From the NCBI GenBank assembly GCA_026936335.1, contig JAPMXV010000061.1, positions 248,001 to 312,000 of the forward strand: a stretch of 64,000 nt of DNA, read 5' to 3'. Within the stretch, counting starts at the first letter, position 1; each line of letters starts with the position of its first letter. Below the pieces are notes generated by a model, which did no database searches, was not told the DNA's origin, and worked only from the letters and a program-made list of their open reading frames with translations. The DNA is from Mantamonas sphyraenae. Its lineage: Eukaryota; CRuMs; Mantamonadidae. Made by a program: the position numbers and the translations under genes. Below are positions 24,861 through 37,100 of this stretch, piece by piece.

Positions 24861-27299
24861 ATGTCACAGGAAACGTCGATCAAAACGCACATCACGTCGT
24901 CCATTTGTGTAAGTGTGGCAGGGTGAGAAGTGGAACGGGGGAGAGCGCGGGGATGGGTCGGCTGGTGGAGGGGAAGAAATGGAAACTGACGCGGCGAGAG
25001 GTTGGGTCGGGCCACAGGTGTTTTGCAGGGGCAAAGACTGCAAGTGGGAGGACCACACGCGGTGGGAAGGGAACGCGCTTGATGGTCTGTTTTCGAATTG
25101 GATCACGGACGACTTGCTGGCGAGCGCCCGGCCGTCGCAACGCATCATCGAAGAGTTTAACGTGCTGGAGCAGTTCCAACAGTGAGTTTTTGCCTACAGC
25201 CACGGGTGGCGGGCGGATTGAAACCGTAGAGGGGCGGCGGGAAGGAAATGGAAGCAGAGTCGTGGGCGCTAACGCAAGTGAGACGTGTATTGTACACACA
25301 GGCAAGGGCTGGGGGCGGTGATTAACCTGCAGGAGCACGGCGAACATCCGTATTGCGGCGACGGGAATCTGAAGCACACAGGCTTTGCGTACGACCCGGA
25401 CACGTTTCGAGACAACGGCAGTAGGTTGTGGACGGGGCGCGGGATGGTGAGACAGATGGGAAGGTGAGGAAGGAGCGCTGACAATTGGGGACGGTCCCCT
25501 CCGTGTCGGGCCGGAATCCCTCTTCGGCGGTGCCGGTGCGGGTTGTGCTTGCACACGCAGTTTTCTACTTTCAAATGGGGTGGCAAGACTTTGGGACACC
25601 ATCCATGGAAACCATTCTGTCGATCGTGAAGCTGATCCGAAACCAGGTGGGCCAAGGACGAAAAGTGCTGATCCATTGCCACGCCGGGCTGGGACGCACG
25701 GGTCTGGTGATTGCTTGCTTCCTGGTGTATCACTTGGAGGTGGAAGCACAAGAGGCGATTGACATGGTGCGTGCGAAACGGCCACTGTCCATCCAGACAG
25801 CCGGGCAGCAAGGGTTCATCCGGCTGTTCCAGCAGTACCTAGAGAAACAACGGACGGTGTACCCAATGCAAACGAGCGAACGCGCGTCTCTTCAGGAGAT
25901 CCTTGCGCGTCAGAGTGCGCTGTACGATGCACTGGAGCTGCAACTGCAGGGGCAACTGTACCAGCCAAAACCGGTGACTGCGGTGATCAACAGGATCAAG
26001 GAGCTTGTGGAGGAAGCGGAGAATGCAAATGACTGCCGCATGGGCATGGTGACCACATTTGTGGTGGTGGATCGCGTACCGGAGCTGGACGAAAGCGAAG
26101 AGCAGACGCTGAGCGAGATCAAACTTTCGTGCAACCAAGCCAAGTATGAGCAGTTGGCGGAGTGCACGTCGCAGGTTGTGCTGGTGCACTTGCTGCTGGA
26201 CTTTCTGTCGTCTCTGACATCGCCTGTTGTCGACAACATGACGGCAGGCACGGTGTTCAACCGGTTGCTTGGCGGAGTGGTTGACATCAACGTGAACCTG
26301 CGCTCTGTGCTGCAGATGCCCGATCTGCACGTGCGTCTGTTGATCCAACTCATCCGTTTGTTTCGTTGGCTGGACCCGGAAGAAGCGGAGCTGCGAGTGC
26401 GGCTGATGCGTGTGCTTGCACGCGCGTTGTTGTTCACCGAACCGTACGACCACGCCGTCCTGTTTGGAGTGCCTGTGCCGAAGGAGGTGCAGAAGCTGTC
26501 ACGTACGGCAAGCACAGCCATGGAGGAGATGATGGATTGGATGAAGCACAACAGCGAGGTGGTGATCCAACAGAAGGACCAGCTGGCGATCAGCAGCCCG
26601 GTGTCGTGGTTTTTTGGGGCCGAGGCCGAACGGCAAGCGAATAAGAACCACACGTTTGCACTGGAGGTGGACCAGGAGCAAGAGGCTCACGACGGGGCGA
26701 GTCAGACGAGTCAGACGACAGATGAAGGTGAAACGCAGGTGGTGGAGATCACCACGGAACCCCAGGATCCCGAGGCCACGGAAGGCGTAGAGAAGCCAGA
26801 TGCGGAAACGACGGGTGAAGCAGAGGTGGAAAGCAATGCAGCGGCCGAGGCCGAGGCCGAGGCCGAAGCCGAAGCCGAAGCCGAGTCTGTGGAGGTGGAC
26901 GAGGGGACGGAGCTGGACAAAATGCTGCGGGAGGAAATCACGAGTACGATCGAGCGTCAGGGAAAGCGGAACGAGAAGCTGGAAGCAGCACGAGTGGCTG
27001 CCGAGTTGGAGGCAAAGGCCAAGGCAGAAGCAGAGGCGTCGGGCAAGAGTTTGCCGACACATTGGAGCAGCGAGCTGTCGCTGCCGTCGAACAACGAGGG
27101 CCTGCTGGAGGATGGGTTCATCGACTTTGTGAACCGCACAGACCGGGTGATCAATCTGCCCATTGCCAGTGCGTCGGCGTCGTCAGATCCGTCGGTGCCC
27201 AAGATCCAGGTGATTTTTGAACAGGACATTGTGTCTGTGTGGGCTGTGTTTCTCGGCAAGATTGTGTACGAGAGCTCGTGGGACCCCAGCTATGGGTGA
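24861..27299 (+). CDS. PTPDC1: PTPDC1-like dual-specificity protein phosphatase
   Basis: Four exons are inferred: 24861-24908, 25018-25181, 25302-25420 and 25561-27299, giving 689 residues. All junctions are in phase (5' sites GTAAGT, GTGAGT, GTAGGT). The joined protein reads through WITDDLLASARPS, LEQFQQQGLGAVINLQEHGEH, IFYFQMGWQDFG and the active site HCHAGLGRTG (Cys codon 25677-25679). This matches the animal PTPDC1 family along its whole catalytic domain. The helical C-terminal half (about 26130-26450: VLVHLLLDFLSSL, then LLIQLIRLFRWL) also resembles the conserved C-terminal part of animal PTPDC1. Family members have been linked to centrosome and cilium function; the role here is inferred. 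A Glu/Ala hexanucleotide repeat (about 26840-26885) and an acidic linker precede a short unique C-terminus. Confidence 0.9.
26844..26885 (+). repeat. Short GCCGAG/GCCGAA tandem repeat
   Basis: Hexanucleotide units encode an Ala-Glu run in the acidic linker of the PTPDC1-like phosphatase. Confidence 0.85.
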
Positions 27300-27345
27300 A
27301 TGGGAGAGAACGGGAGAACAGGGAATGAATGGGGAAAAGGAACAG

Positions 27346-28032
27346 TCATGGTTCAATTTGGACATCTGTGGTGGTTGTGGTGGTTGTTGTAGTAGTGGTG
27401 GTTGTGTCGGTTGAGCTGCTGGCTTGCTCAGGGTCGGGCTGTGCGTCAGAGTCGGACTGTTCCGTGGTGCCTGCGCTTTTCTTGGTCTTGCCGGCAAAGC
27501 AGCCGTGGCAGCCGCAGTTGGGGCACTCGATGAGCTTCTTGCCAGACACTTTGGAGCGACAAATGCAGACGGTGCCGAAGGACGTCTTTGTGGTGTCGAT
27601 ACAGGCTAGACAACAGAGGTTTTGGTAGCCAGGCTGTGTTGAAGGTGTTGGATGGGGATGCGGGTCGAGGTGAGGAAAAGGCGTTGGCAACGGGGGTGGG
27701 GAACGGGAAAGCACGGGAGGCGCGCGTTCCGACTTGGGACGGACCTTTTTCCACTTTGCAATGAGGTTTGCATCTGCATACTTCTCCTTGAGGCAGTACT
27801 GGTAGACCTTTCTGTCGATGGCATGTTCGTTGTAAAACATGTCGTAGATGTAGCGCGAGCGCTGATGATGGATGCGGATCACAGGCCAGAGCGACTCGGT
27901 CTTGCGCTTGCCCTCGTGTGGCTCTGCCTCTGCCTCGCGCATCATTTCTTCAAATTCATCCAGCTTGTCTTCGAGGACCTCGAAGCCCTTGGGCACGCGT
28001 TTGCGCTTCTTGCTGGTGCGAACTTTGGGCAT
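27346..28032 (-). CDS. BUD31: BUD31/G10 pre-mRNA splicing factor
   Basis: BUD31 is a core spliceosome-associated zinc protein. Exons are 28032-27745 and 27633-27346, giving 191 residues. The 111-bp intron (5' GTCCGT, 3' ACACAG) is a multiple of three with no stop, so the unspliced frame is also open. Splicing gives [13 protein letters not shown], which matches the family, while retention would insert 37 Pro-rich residues. Typical motifs are [12 protein letters not shown] at the start, [25 protein letters not shown] and a Cys-rich zinc-binding end ([19 protein letters not shown]). After the last zinc-binding Cys it continues for about 45 residues, including poly-Thr, which is longer than usual. 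It converges on the phosphatase gene with 46 bp between stops. Confidence 0.95.
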   Translation of the reverse strand: MPKVRTSKKRKRVPKGFEVLEDKLDEFEEMMREAEAEPHEGKRKTESLWPVIRIHHQRSRYIYDMFYNEHAIDRKVYQYCLKEKYADANLIAKWKKVRPKSERAPPVLSRSPPPLPTPFPHLDPHPHPTPSTQPGYQNLCCLACIDTTKTSFGTVCICRSKVSGKKLIECPNCGCHGCFAGKTKKSAGTTEQSDSDAQPDPEQASSSTDTTTTTTTTTTTTTDVQIEP

Positions 28033-28077
28033 TTTGCTGGCTTGGTGAGCGAGAGGAGATGTGATGGAAAGCGAAGA

Positions 28078-30019
28078 TCAGTCGTTTTTGTTCATGGACG
28101 TGGTGCGCACAGTGATGGGAAGGGAGTAGGCCTCTGCGCGTTCAACCGGGTCCAGACCAGAGCGCTGATTCCGGCGGACAGATTCGCGAATGCGAACGAT
28201 GGCGATGAGCGCAGCCGTGATGACGAGAGTGAGGAATAGATAGGGGGTGCGGGAGTGGCCTTCTTCGTCGAACCGTTCGGACTCTGTGGAGATTGTGTTT
28301 GTGGATGCGATTCCAGAGTCATTGTCATCGACGTTTGCTCGAGGAGAGGGTGTGGGTGATGGGTGATGTCTGTCTTTGTGCGATGCTGGCAAAGGGGTGG
28401 GTGTCGCGGTGGAAGGGGTAGTAGTGCGGTCCGTGGGGCTGTCGTTGGACGTGGGCTTGGTTGTGGGCTTGGGTGTGGGAACTGGGGTGGCGGTTTGGTG
28501 TTCGTCGTCCCAGGGTTCGCTCCACGGGTCTGGCGTGGGGGTGGGGATGGGTGTGGGATCCTCTTCGTCATTGGTGTCGGAGGTAGGAGTGGGTGTGGGC
28601 TCATGTTCGTGATTGCGACCGGGTGTAGGAGCGGAGGTAGGAGTGGGTGTGGGATCCTCTTCGTCATTGGTGTCGGAGGTAGGAGTGGGTGTGGGCTCAT
28701 GTTCGTGATTGAGACCGGGTGTAGGAGCGGAGGTAGGAGTGGGTGTGGGCTCATGTTCGTCATAAGCGTGGGGTGCTCCTTAGGAGAGTAGGAGAAGAAG
28801 CTTATGTTCATGATTGAGACCACTGGGTGTAGAGTAGGAGAGGTAGAAGGTGTGGTGTGGGCTGCTCCTCGTCATAAGCGTCGGGAGTAGGAGAGGAGTG
28901 GGTGTGGGCTTGGGGTGCTCCTCGTCATTGGAGTCGGGTGTAGGAGCGGAGTAGGTGTGGGTGTGGGCTCATGTTCGTCATAAGCGTCGGGATGCTCCTC
29001 GTCAGTGGGTGTCGGGAGTATGTTCATGATTGAGACCGGGTGCCACTGGGAGCGGAGTAGGAGTAAGAAGGTGTGGGTGTGGGCTCATGTTCGTCATAAG
29101 CGTCGGGATTAGGAGTGGGTGTGGGCTCTTCGTGATTGAGACCGGGTGTAGGAGAGGGAGAAGGTGTGGGAGTGGTGTGCTGAGTAGGAGAAGAAGAAGG
29201 AGTGGGAGTGGGGTGCTCCTCGTCAGTGGGTTCGGGAGTAGGAGAGGAAGAAGGAGTGGGAGTGGGGTGCTCCTCGTCATTGGGTTCGTGATTGCGACCG
29301 GGTGTAGGAGAGGGAGAAGGTGTGGGAGTGGGGTGCTCCTCGTCATTGGTGTGTAGGAGAGAGGGAGAAGGTGTGGGAGTGGGGTGCTGAGTAGGAGAGG
29401 AAGAAGGTGTGGGAGTGGGGTGCTCCTCGTCAGTGGTGTCGGGAGTAGGAGAGGAAGAAGGAGTGGGAGTGGGGTGCTCCTCGTCAGTGGTTTCAGGAGT
29501 AGGAGAGGAAGAAGGAGTGGGTGTGTGATCCCCTTTGCCACTGGGTTCAGGAGTAGGAGAGGGAGTAGGTGTAGGTGTGGGAGTGGGGTTCTCCTCGTCT
29601 TCCCATGTGTGTCATCCCACGGGTCTGGATGGGTGGCTGTCTGTCGGTGTGGGCTTTGGAGAGCTCTCTGTGTTTCCCTTCTCCCCCGTCGTTTGCGGCG
29701 TCGTCGTTTCATGCGTGCCTGCTTGCGCTGCCCCAGATTCCCCAGCGTTCTCCTCGCCATTTCCGCTTTCGCCATCTTCCGTTTCCTGGCCGTGCGTCTG
29801 ACCCGGTGGCCAATTTTGCCCATCCATGGGATCATTCCCGTGCTCATCATCCCAATCAATATCTGCACAAAGTGCGCCCGGTTGCTCACAGTGTTAGGCA
29901 TGGTGCTGCGCCTTTTGATCTGTCCGCAGAACCACTCGCTCACCTTCTGGGTCGTCATCCACAGCTACCGCAGCAACTAGCACCAATGCAAGCACGATGA
30001 ACAATGGTCCAAACTTCAT
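28078..30019 (-). CDS. Secreted or membrane repeat-stalk protein, frame interrupted in a minisatellite
   Basis: Not a recognised family. Exon 1 (30019-29944) encodes MKFGPLFIVLALVLVAAVAV, a clear signal peptide, then Asp-rich residues. An 81-bp intron (GTGAGC, branch-like CTAAC, GTGCAG) leads in phase to exon 2 at 29862, which encodes an acidic DIDWDDEHGNDP region. Downstream lies a Pro/Thr/Ser/Glu stalk with units such as TPTPSSSPTPETTDEEHP and EHEPTPTPTSDTNDEED. The end at 28078 has one membrane helix (FLTLVITAALIAIV) and a basic cytoplasmic tail, so a type I topology is inferred. The frame is broken by a TGA at 29614-29612, a TGA at 29026-29024 and a TAA at 28782-28780; open segments on either side share the same repeat language. 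Assembly slips in the repeat, unseen introns or real decay could each explain this. It starts only 16 bp after the DDB1 stop. Confidence 0.55.
28530..29600. repeat. Degenerate minisatellite encoding Pro/Thr/Glu stalk
   Basis: Imperfect tandem units on the plus strand contain gtgggagtggggtgctcctcg- or gtgggtgtgggctcatgttcg-type cores and vary in length. On the minus strand they encode DEEHPTPTPSSSPTP- and HEPTPTPTSAPTP-like units. Between about 28780 and 29024 the units are rearranged and lose frame. Confidence 0.85.
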
Positions 30020-30035
30020 TGTGCGTTTGCTCTGC

Positions 30036-33000
30036 CTACGTCGCCGCACGGCTCAGCTCATCCACCAGAGTGTGAATGACTTCCACATCGATTCCTCCCA
30101 TCTCTGCCGCCACTTCCTTCATCTTGTCTGCGTCCAGGTCGTGCCACAACTCAATCAGATCTCCGTCCACAAACCCGTGCGCCTTGTTTGTGCGTCGTTC
30201 CGTTCGGAAGCTGCGCCACTCGGCGTGGTCAAACCCGCCCACACCATGTACACACTTGGCCATGGCTGTCTCCAATCGCTGACAGAACACAAACAAGTTC
30301 TTGGGCAGGCTGAGAATCACTCCGATGACCCCGTTTACCGTGCCAAACAGCCGTGTTGGAAAGCGCACCTTGCCGTCTTCGTTGTCAACCGCGTTTGCCA
30401 GCGACCCCTCCACGATGCTGTTCACAAACTCGCCCACGTGGAACTCACCCGCCAGCACCAGCCTCGCACGTTCCTCCTCCGATGCGCTGTCGCTGCGCAT
30501 CAGACTGAACAGGTTGTGGCTGTTCTCGGCCCCAATGAACGTTTCGCTGTCCAGAAAGTCCACCGCACACGTCCAGTTGGGCTGATGGTCACGTGCAAGC
30601 TCTTCAATGGCCCCGTCCATGCTGTTGTACTTCAGCAGACTCACAGACTTCATCAGGTCGCCGACGAGGATAAAGTCACCGCGAGACTTTACATACAATG
30701 CAAGCACGTGGCCGTGATTGTTGCACTCCACCGTCAGCGCCTTTCCGCCGTCTTCGGTGTCCTGCACCTCGTGCAATTGAACCTTGCTGTTGATCCCAGC
30801 CAGCAGCTTGCCGTTAAACTCGCACAGCGAGTAGACAGCCCCGGTGGTCTCCTTCTCTGCGGCCAGAACCAGGCGTCCGTCCGCCACGTAAAACAGCAAA
30901 ATGCGCCCCCGTTGGCTGTCGCGCTCGTTTGGCAGCGCATACGCAGTGCCCACCGCAAAATACTCGCGCTCGTCGTCGCCAAAGCGGGCCGACAACAGGC
31001 TGCACCCGTTCTCAAAAGCGTCCAGCTGGTACGAGTGCATCATGTCAAACGTCTGGTCGTTCAACAACTTGACGTAGTTGGTCTCGTTCTCAGAGCCTTC
31101 GTCCTCAGAGGTAAAGTGCACCGTCAGCACTGCAAACGTGCCCGAGCTTTCCTGGTGACACAAGCGGCGGGGCATTTCGCCCAGCGGCACACTGTGGATG
31201 TGCAATTTCTGGATGTCGTCCACTGTGCCAATGATCAGCTCGTCGGCCGTGGTGACGGCCAGGGCGCCTGGAAACGCTTCCGAGTCAAACGTGCACATGC
31301 AGCCAACCTTGGGCAGGTTGACGTTGGAAAACTGCAGCTTGCGCGAGCTACCGTAGACGACGGTGGATCGATCGGAGGCACAGAACACATGCTCGGCGTC
31401 ACCGACTTGAAAGGCGGTGAGCTGAAGCGGTTGCGTGGCCAGGCTGACCTTCTTGCGCGCAGCAAGCGCCCCCGCATCGGTGTCGATGACAAAGGTGATG
31501 AGTTGACCGTCAGCAAGGCCAGCCATGAGGTAGGCCACGTCCTCAAACACAGTCATGAGCAGAGAGCGCGCGATGTACTCGTCACTCAGCTGTTCGGTGA
31601 GCAGCACGGAGAGGTTGGGCACGTCCAAGAGTCGCACGCACATGTCTGTCCATGTACCGACGGCCACAAGGTCGGACGACGTACCTTCGGCAGAGATGGG
31701 ATGAATGTCGATGCAGGAAATCTCGTTGTCCAGGGTGGTGGAATTGAGCAGGTCCAATGAGCCCTGGCCGATCTCCAACAGGTGGACAAAGCCTCCAGAC
31801 AGGCCCAGAGCTACCTGGGTGCTGTTGACGTCGGCCACGTTGATGCGCTGGCCCTCGGATGGGGTGTAGGAGGCGAGCCGTTCGTGAGTAGCCGCGTCGA
31901 TGAGGTGCACGTCAGTGTCGGTGACCTGGACGAGCTGCGTGTGCGCGACGTCTGCACACGCCAGCGTTTGCTTGTCGTGGTCGAATCCAGGCATGATCAC
32001 AGTGTCGTCTTCGCTGCCAATGGCAAGCACGTGAGTCTGGTCGATGAAAGAGAGGACGAGGAGCTGGTCAAGGCCAGAGTCGGCGTCCTTGAGCGACCAC
32101 ATTCCGTTGACACCGGTAACCTCCATGGTGGCCTGGCTGTTGATACCAATGCCAGAGCGGACGACGCGAAGGGAGCCGTCCTTGAAGGCGTTGGAGGCGC
32201 AGACCACTTGGCTCTGGCCCTGGCGCTCGAGGTCAACGAGAGCCATGTCGACAATGGGACCGAGGTTTGCAAATTCGCGCACAGGCTCGATGAACGAGCC
32301 ATCCTCGTCGGCCTCTGCGTGGAGCTTGACGAGGTGCGAGTCGCCGTACTTTGAGCCGCAATAGACGTAGCTGTTGTCCAGGTAGCTGATGCAGGAGAGG
32401 CAGGTTGTCTCGCCCAGGGTTTCCAGCTTGAGGGATTCGACGGTGTCGTTGTTGTGCACGAGCATCAGAGCCATGAGGTTTCCGACATGGTCGCCAAGGA
32501 GGTAGCGCCCCAAATCGATGGACTCGACGGCTTTAATGACGGCAAGGCGCATGTTGATGCTCTTGAAAAAGGCACCGCTGTGGTAGGTGATGGACTCTTC
32601 GCCGAAAATGATGGCGCCTCCAAGTGGGGGGGGTACGGCGACCAGTTTCGAGGAGCCGAGTTCGACGTTGTTCTGCTGCCAGGGTCCGTCGACCAGCTCC
32701 TTGGACTTGAGGTTGATGCTGTAGGTCTTGAGGTGGCGCTGTTGGCGTACATCCTGGTAGAGGATGAGGATGGTGGGCTGATCCTGGGCGTGCAAAAAGA
32801 CGAGGTCCAAGACGTACAGCTCGTCGAGGCGGACATTGAAGGCTTCTTGCAGGTTGCCGTTGTCTGCAACGGGGATGATCTTGAGCAGGCCGTCGACAAA
32901 GTGTGCGCCGATGCAACGGGCCTGTGGATCGACGCTGCAGAGGTAGCCAACATCAGCGGGGCGGCCGACCTTGTCGGCAAGATCGCCACCAGCCACAGTC

Positions 33001-34017
33001 ACAATGTTGCCGTCTTGGAACGAGAGGATGGCAAACTTGTAGCGCTCGAGCACAACGAGGAGGTTATGCTGATGGGAGTTCTGAAGGAAATGGGCACGGT
33101 CAACAGGGAGAGGGGTGGGCGTGGTAAGTTTGTGGGCAGTTTGGGGGGTGGGGGCCGAAAGGGAATGGAATGCCGTACGTCTGATCGGAAGGGCTCAAGG
33201 ATAGCGACTCGACCGTAGATGGGCACCTCGAGAAGAGGCTGGACGCCCTCGGGGGTCAAAAGATGGACTTCGAGACGTGTGGACTTGCTGCGAGAGGGCG
33301 GCGGGATGGATGAACGGCCGGATGTGCGGGAAGGGGTGAGCTCGGGGCATTTTTGGTGGCAGAGAGCGCAGGAGAGGGAATGAGACAGATGGATAGGGTG
33401 AGCAACGTACCAGATGATGAGGTTTGTGTCTGAGGGCGATGTGAAGTGTGCAGTGACTGCGAGGTGGAAGGAGGTTGTCGGGATGACGTAAAGGCGAAGG
33501 AGGGAGGCGGAAGTGAGCGGCCAAGGCGGAATCGAGGGCGAAGCGCAGGGCGGCTGGGAAGTTGCAGGAAGGCGTACCGGAATGGGTGACTGCTGTGGGC
33601 GGCTGTGCAGTGACAACATAGTTGTACGAGTTGCCGTCATATCCGCCGAGAGCCTCAGGGTCGCTGTGTAGGGGCCGGAGAAGTGCAGTGGGGGGTGTGA
33701 TCAAAACGACGTCGTTTGTGTCAGCTGGCCAAGGTTGCGGCGAAGCACCGGTGGACAAAGGGAAGACATGGAAGAGAGGACGTGGAGTTGGACAGGAGAC
33801 TGGGTCGTGGTGGAACGTGCAGGGCCAGCGGTGGATGGGTGACGGAGTGGGGAGGCAATACGTACAAGTTGGTTGCCCAGTCTGCAAGCTGCGAGGCCTC
33901 GGACGAGTCCGCAGGGCCCGGTGAGGCAGTTGGCTTCTCGTCGGCGAGGTCCATGGCCGATGAGGAGGCCGACGAGCTGCTTGAACTGCTGCTGCTGCTG
34001 CTGCTGCTGCTGCTCAT
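30036..34017 (-). CDS. DDB1: DDB1, damage-specific DNA-binding protein 1 / CUL4 adaptor
   Basis: DDB1 is the adaptor of CUL4 ubiquitin ligases and part of the UV-damage sensor. Five exons are inferred: 34017-33866, 33663-33578, 33456-33411, 33287-33179 and 33080-30036. All phases match and the 5' sites are GTACGT, GTACGC, GTACGT and GTACGG, giving 1,145 residues, close to the animal length. The joined N-terminus reads NSYNYVVTAQPPTAV, then AHFTSPSDTNLII, then STRLEVHLLTPEGVQPLLEVPIYGRVAILE, matching the first propeller. LGPIVDMALVDLERQGQ, YLLGDHVGNL and GAVYSLCEFNGKLLAGIN are family hallmarks. The C-terminal helical part ends VIHTLVDELSRAAT. Unusual is an N-terminal extension of about 60 residues starting with poly-Ser. 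An ATG downstream of the Ser run is a possible alternative start. Confidence 0.95.
33986..34014. repeat. CTG/CAG tract (poly-Ser start of DDB1)
   Basis: A CTG run on the plus strand is read on the minus strand as AGC codons, giving the poly-Ser stretch directly after the DDB1 start. Confidence 0.9.
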
Positions 34018-34197
34018 GGTGTTTGTCAGAGGGGTTTGGGTGGCTGCATCGACGCAGTCCTCACGTGACAAGCAGGAAGCGCCAACTCAGTCTTTGGGAT
34101 ACGATCCGGCATGAGGATTGCCACCCCATGGGTTGCACTTGGAAGGCCGCCTGGGCCAAGCCAACGAAATAGAAAAACTTCAGAGCATCGTTTGCCA
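34018..34197. promoter_or_regulatory. Divergent intergenic region, DDB1 / RasGAP
   Basis: At 180 bp this is the longest spacer between coding regions in the window, between the DDB1 start (34017, -) and the RasGAP start (34198, +). It presumably holds both promoters. No TATA box or clear element was seen. Confidence 0.4.
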
Positions 34198-37100
34198 ATG
34201 CCCTTGTCTGCAAAAGCTCAAGAGCTTCTGGGCAAGGTGTTCAAGGTTGGTTGTGTTTTGTGTGTAGGATGGGGGAAGGCAAGCGAGAGGTGTGCGGGAC
34301 CAGGGCGTTGCGGTGACTCGGAGGACAGTTGTGGCTCCGAAACCTGCCTTTTTTCCTGGACGGCGGGACATTTGCGGTGAGGCAAGACGTAGGAGGGATG
34401 GTGTGCTGACGCTACGCGGGGAACCGTGGTGAATGGGGCAGTTGGTGACGGGAAACGACTTGGAAGTGGCGTCCGCTGTATGCTTTGTGACGGACACGGA
34501 GATTGAGTCGCACGAGCTTGGAGAGCATTTGCACCACCTTTTCAGCGTGGCGAATGCAACACACACATTTCTGGGCAAGCTACTGGGAGATGCGTTGCGC
34601 GTGCAGAAAACAGACGTGGACAGTCTGCACTTTGCATTCCCACCAAGCACTGTGGCGTCGTCACTTTTCGCGCTGGAGCTGAGCGAGGCCCAGCCGGACG
34701 CATGGCTCGGGTCTGTGCTTGCGTCCGTGCTGGAGCGCGTAGGAACGTGTGCTCTGTCGATGGAATGGCCTGTAAGTGTGCAAAGAGTGTGGGGATGAGC
34801 GATGGCTGAGTGTGCGGCGCGGGATGGCGCAGTGAGGGGCTGGGGCTGAGGAGTCACGCGGGATCGCACGGCGGACTGACGCGCAAGGGCGGGGCACGCG
34901 TGGGCTGCCACCAGGCGAACCAGGAAGAGGGGGACGCAGAAGAAAAGATTGCAGAACGAGCGCGTGTGGTGAGCGACTTTGCTGTGGAGATTGTGGAAGC
35001 GGTGGAGCGCGAGTCTGCACAGGTGCCTGCAAAGGTGGTCACGCTGCTCAAGCTTCTTCGGCAGGTTCTGGAAAACGCGTTCCAAGAGGCGTGGCCACGT
35101 GGTGTGGGCTCGCTGTTCTGCTCACGGATGTTGTCACTGGCCATTGCCGCGCCTGAACGCTGGGGCGTGCAGCAAGGTGTGTTTGTACTGCCGGGGGCCC
35201 GAGGACGGGGAGGAGTTTGTGTGTGGACGCACCTGTTGAACCTCTCGCACTCACACACTCGCGCACTCACGTTGTGAATCACGCACGGCAACCGTTCACT
35301 CGCAATTGGTTCACCCAACACAGCACCGCCGCCTTCGCTGGTGCGACGTCTCTTGCTTCTGGTGTCCAAGCTTGTGTTTCACATTTTCGCAGGGCACGAG
35401 TTTGGCACAGACGAGGAGGCGGAGTTGCAGCTACTGAACGACGTGGTGCACAAACATCACGAACGGGCGTGCCGCGTGATGGCTGATGTCACAGCGTCAT
35501 CATTCGCTGGTTTGGAGCGCCAGGAGAGCGGAGCAGGCGACGACGAAGCCGGCAGCAGCGCGCCGAGTGCAGCACAGATCAAGCGAAACCTCCAGGTGAT
35601 GTTGTTTATCGAGAGCGTACTTCGACGGTATGCAGACGACGTCACGAAAGAGCTGAAACGGCGCGGCACGACGTCGTTGCTGCTGGCCATGTCCGAGGTG
35701 CTTACCGAGGCGTACAACGTGGACCTTCCCCACCGGTTCTCCAACTACTTGATGCCACGCACGCGCACATCGCCCAAGTACGTGCATTTCCTGCGTCTGA
35801 ATCAGAACGAACAGATGCTTCGGGCGGGCGAGATGGACTATTGTACGCAGGACACGAACCGCGTGCACCACATGGGCTTTGGTTCGTGGAAGACTGGCTA
35901 CGTGCGCGTGTCCACACACTACGTGTACATCTTTCTGGACGAGCAGTTTCCGTTCCCCACGGTGGCAGTGCCATGGTACCAGGGCGTGCAAATTTCACAC
36001 TTTGAAATTCTGCAGGCGCTGTGCGTGCATGTCCACAACGCGATCGTATACCTTCGCATTGCGGAAACAGAGATGCGACAGGAATGGTTGCAGGAGCTTG
36101 AGGAACACGCGGACAGACGCATGCACAGGCTGTGGAAGCGTGCCGGTGTGCAACCTGACGAAACGCATATCTCGGGCTTTTTGTTTGACGCCACGGGCGA
36201 AGGCAACACAAGCGCAGGTGGGTCATCTTCGTCGTCGTCGTCTGGGTCGTCTGGGTCGTCTGGGTCGTCTGGGTCGTCTGGATCGTCTTTGAGGGGCGAG
36301 TCTTCGTCGTCGTCGTTGCTGAGCGGCAAGGGTGGTGGCAAGGTGCGCGGATGGAGACCGCGCTTTGCAGTGGTGTCTGAGAACAAACTGTGGCTGTACG
36401 AGACGCCGACAACGATGGAGCGGTGCGTGACCGTGGTCGACTTGACGGGCAGACGGACGCGTGTGTCGCAGTCAACGCAGGTGGACAACGCGGTCATTGT
36501 GTACTCGGAGGCGGAACGAAGGGAACATCAGGTGCGCTTGGCTACGGCGTTGGAGAGTTCTATGTGGATGGAGGCTCTGCAGCGTGTAATCAACCAGTGG
36601 CGCGTGGAGCACGATCTGCCGCTGCTGACAGACAACCTGGAAGAGGGAGGTAGCGCGGAGTCGGGGCTGGTTGACCTGTACAACCCTGCGCTGACGGGAT
36701 ACCTGGAGGTGCGAGCAAGCGACATTGTGGCGGAACGGTGGTTCCGGCGCTTTTGTGTGCTGATGCCGTACGGGGTGCTGTACGCATTCAAAGGTGTGCA
36801 GGCAGGAGTGACGTCTGTGACCAAGCCGACGGATGTGATCCCTCTCTACGGGAGCCAGAGTGCACTGATGGACAGCGAACTGGACGACAACCATCCGTAC
36901 GCGTTTGATCTGTTTTCGCAGGCGCGGGACAGGCGCTACCAGCTTCAAGGAGAGAGCGCGGAGGACTTTCGCAAGTGGTGGGTGGCCCTGGAGGGTGTAC
37001 TGGAGGAGAGCCGCGGCAAGGATGTGCCGGAGGACATGGTGATTGTGGAGCAGGCGGACGAAGAGGATGCGAGCGCAGAGCTGGCGCAGTTTGAGCACTT

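Noticed and set aside
28530-29600. Possible CRISPR array from repeated units
   Set aside because: The units are imperfect, have no regular unique spacers, and encode a Pro/Thr stalk in eukaryotic DNA.
33721-34071. DDB1 start at TTG 34071
   Set aside because: A TTG start is not expected in a eukaryotic nuclear gene; the in-frame ATG at 34017 has a good context.
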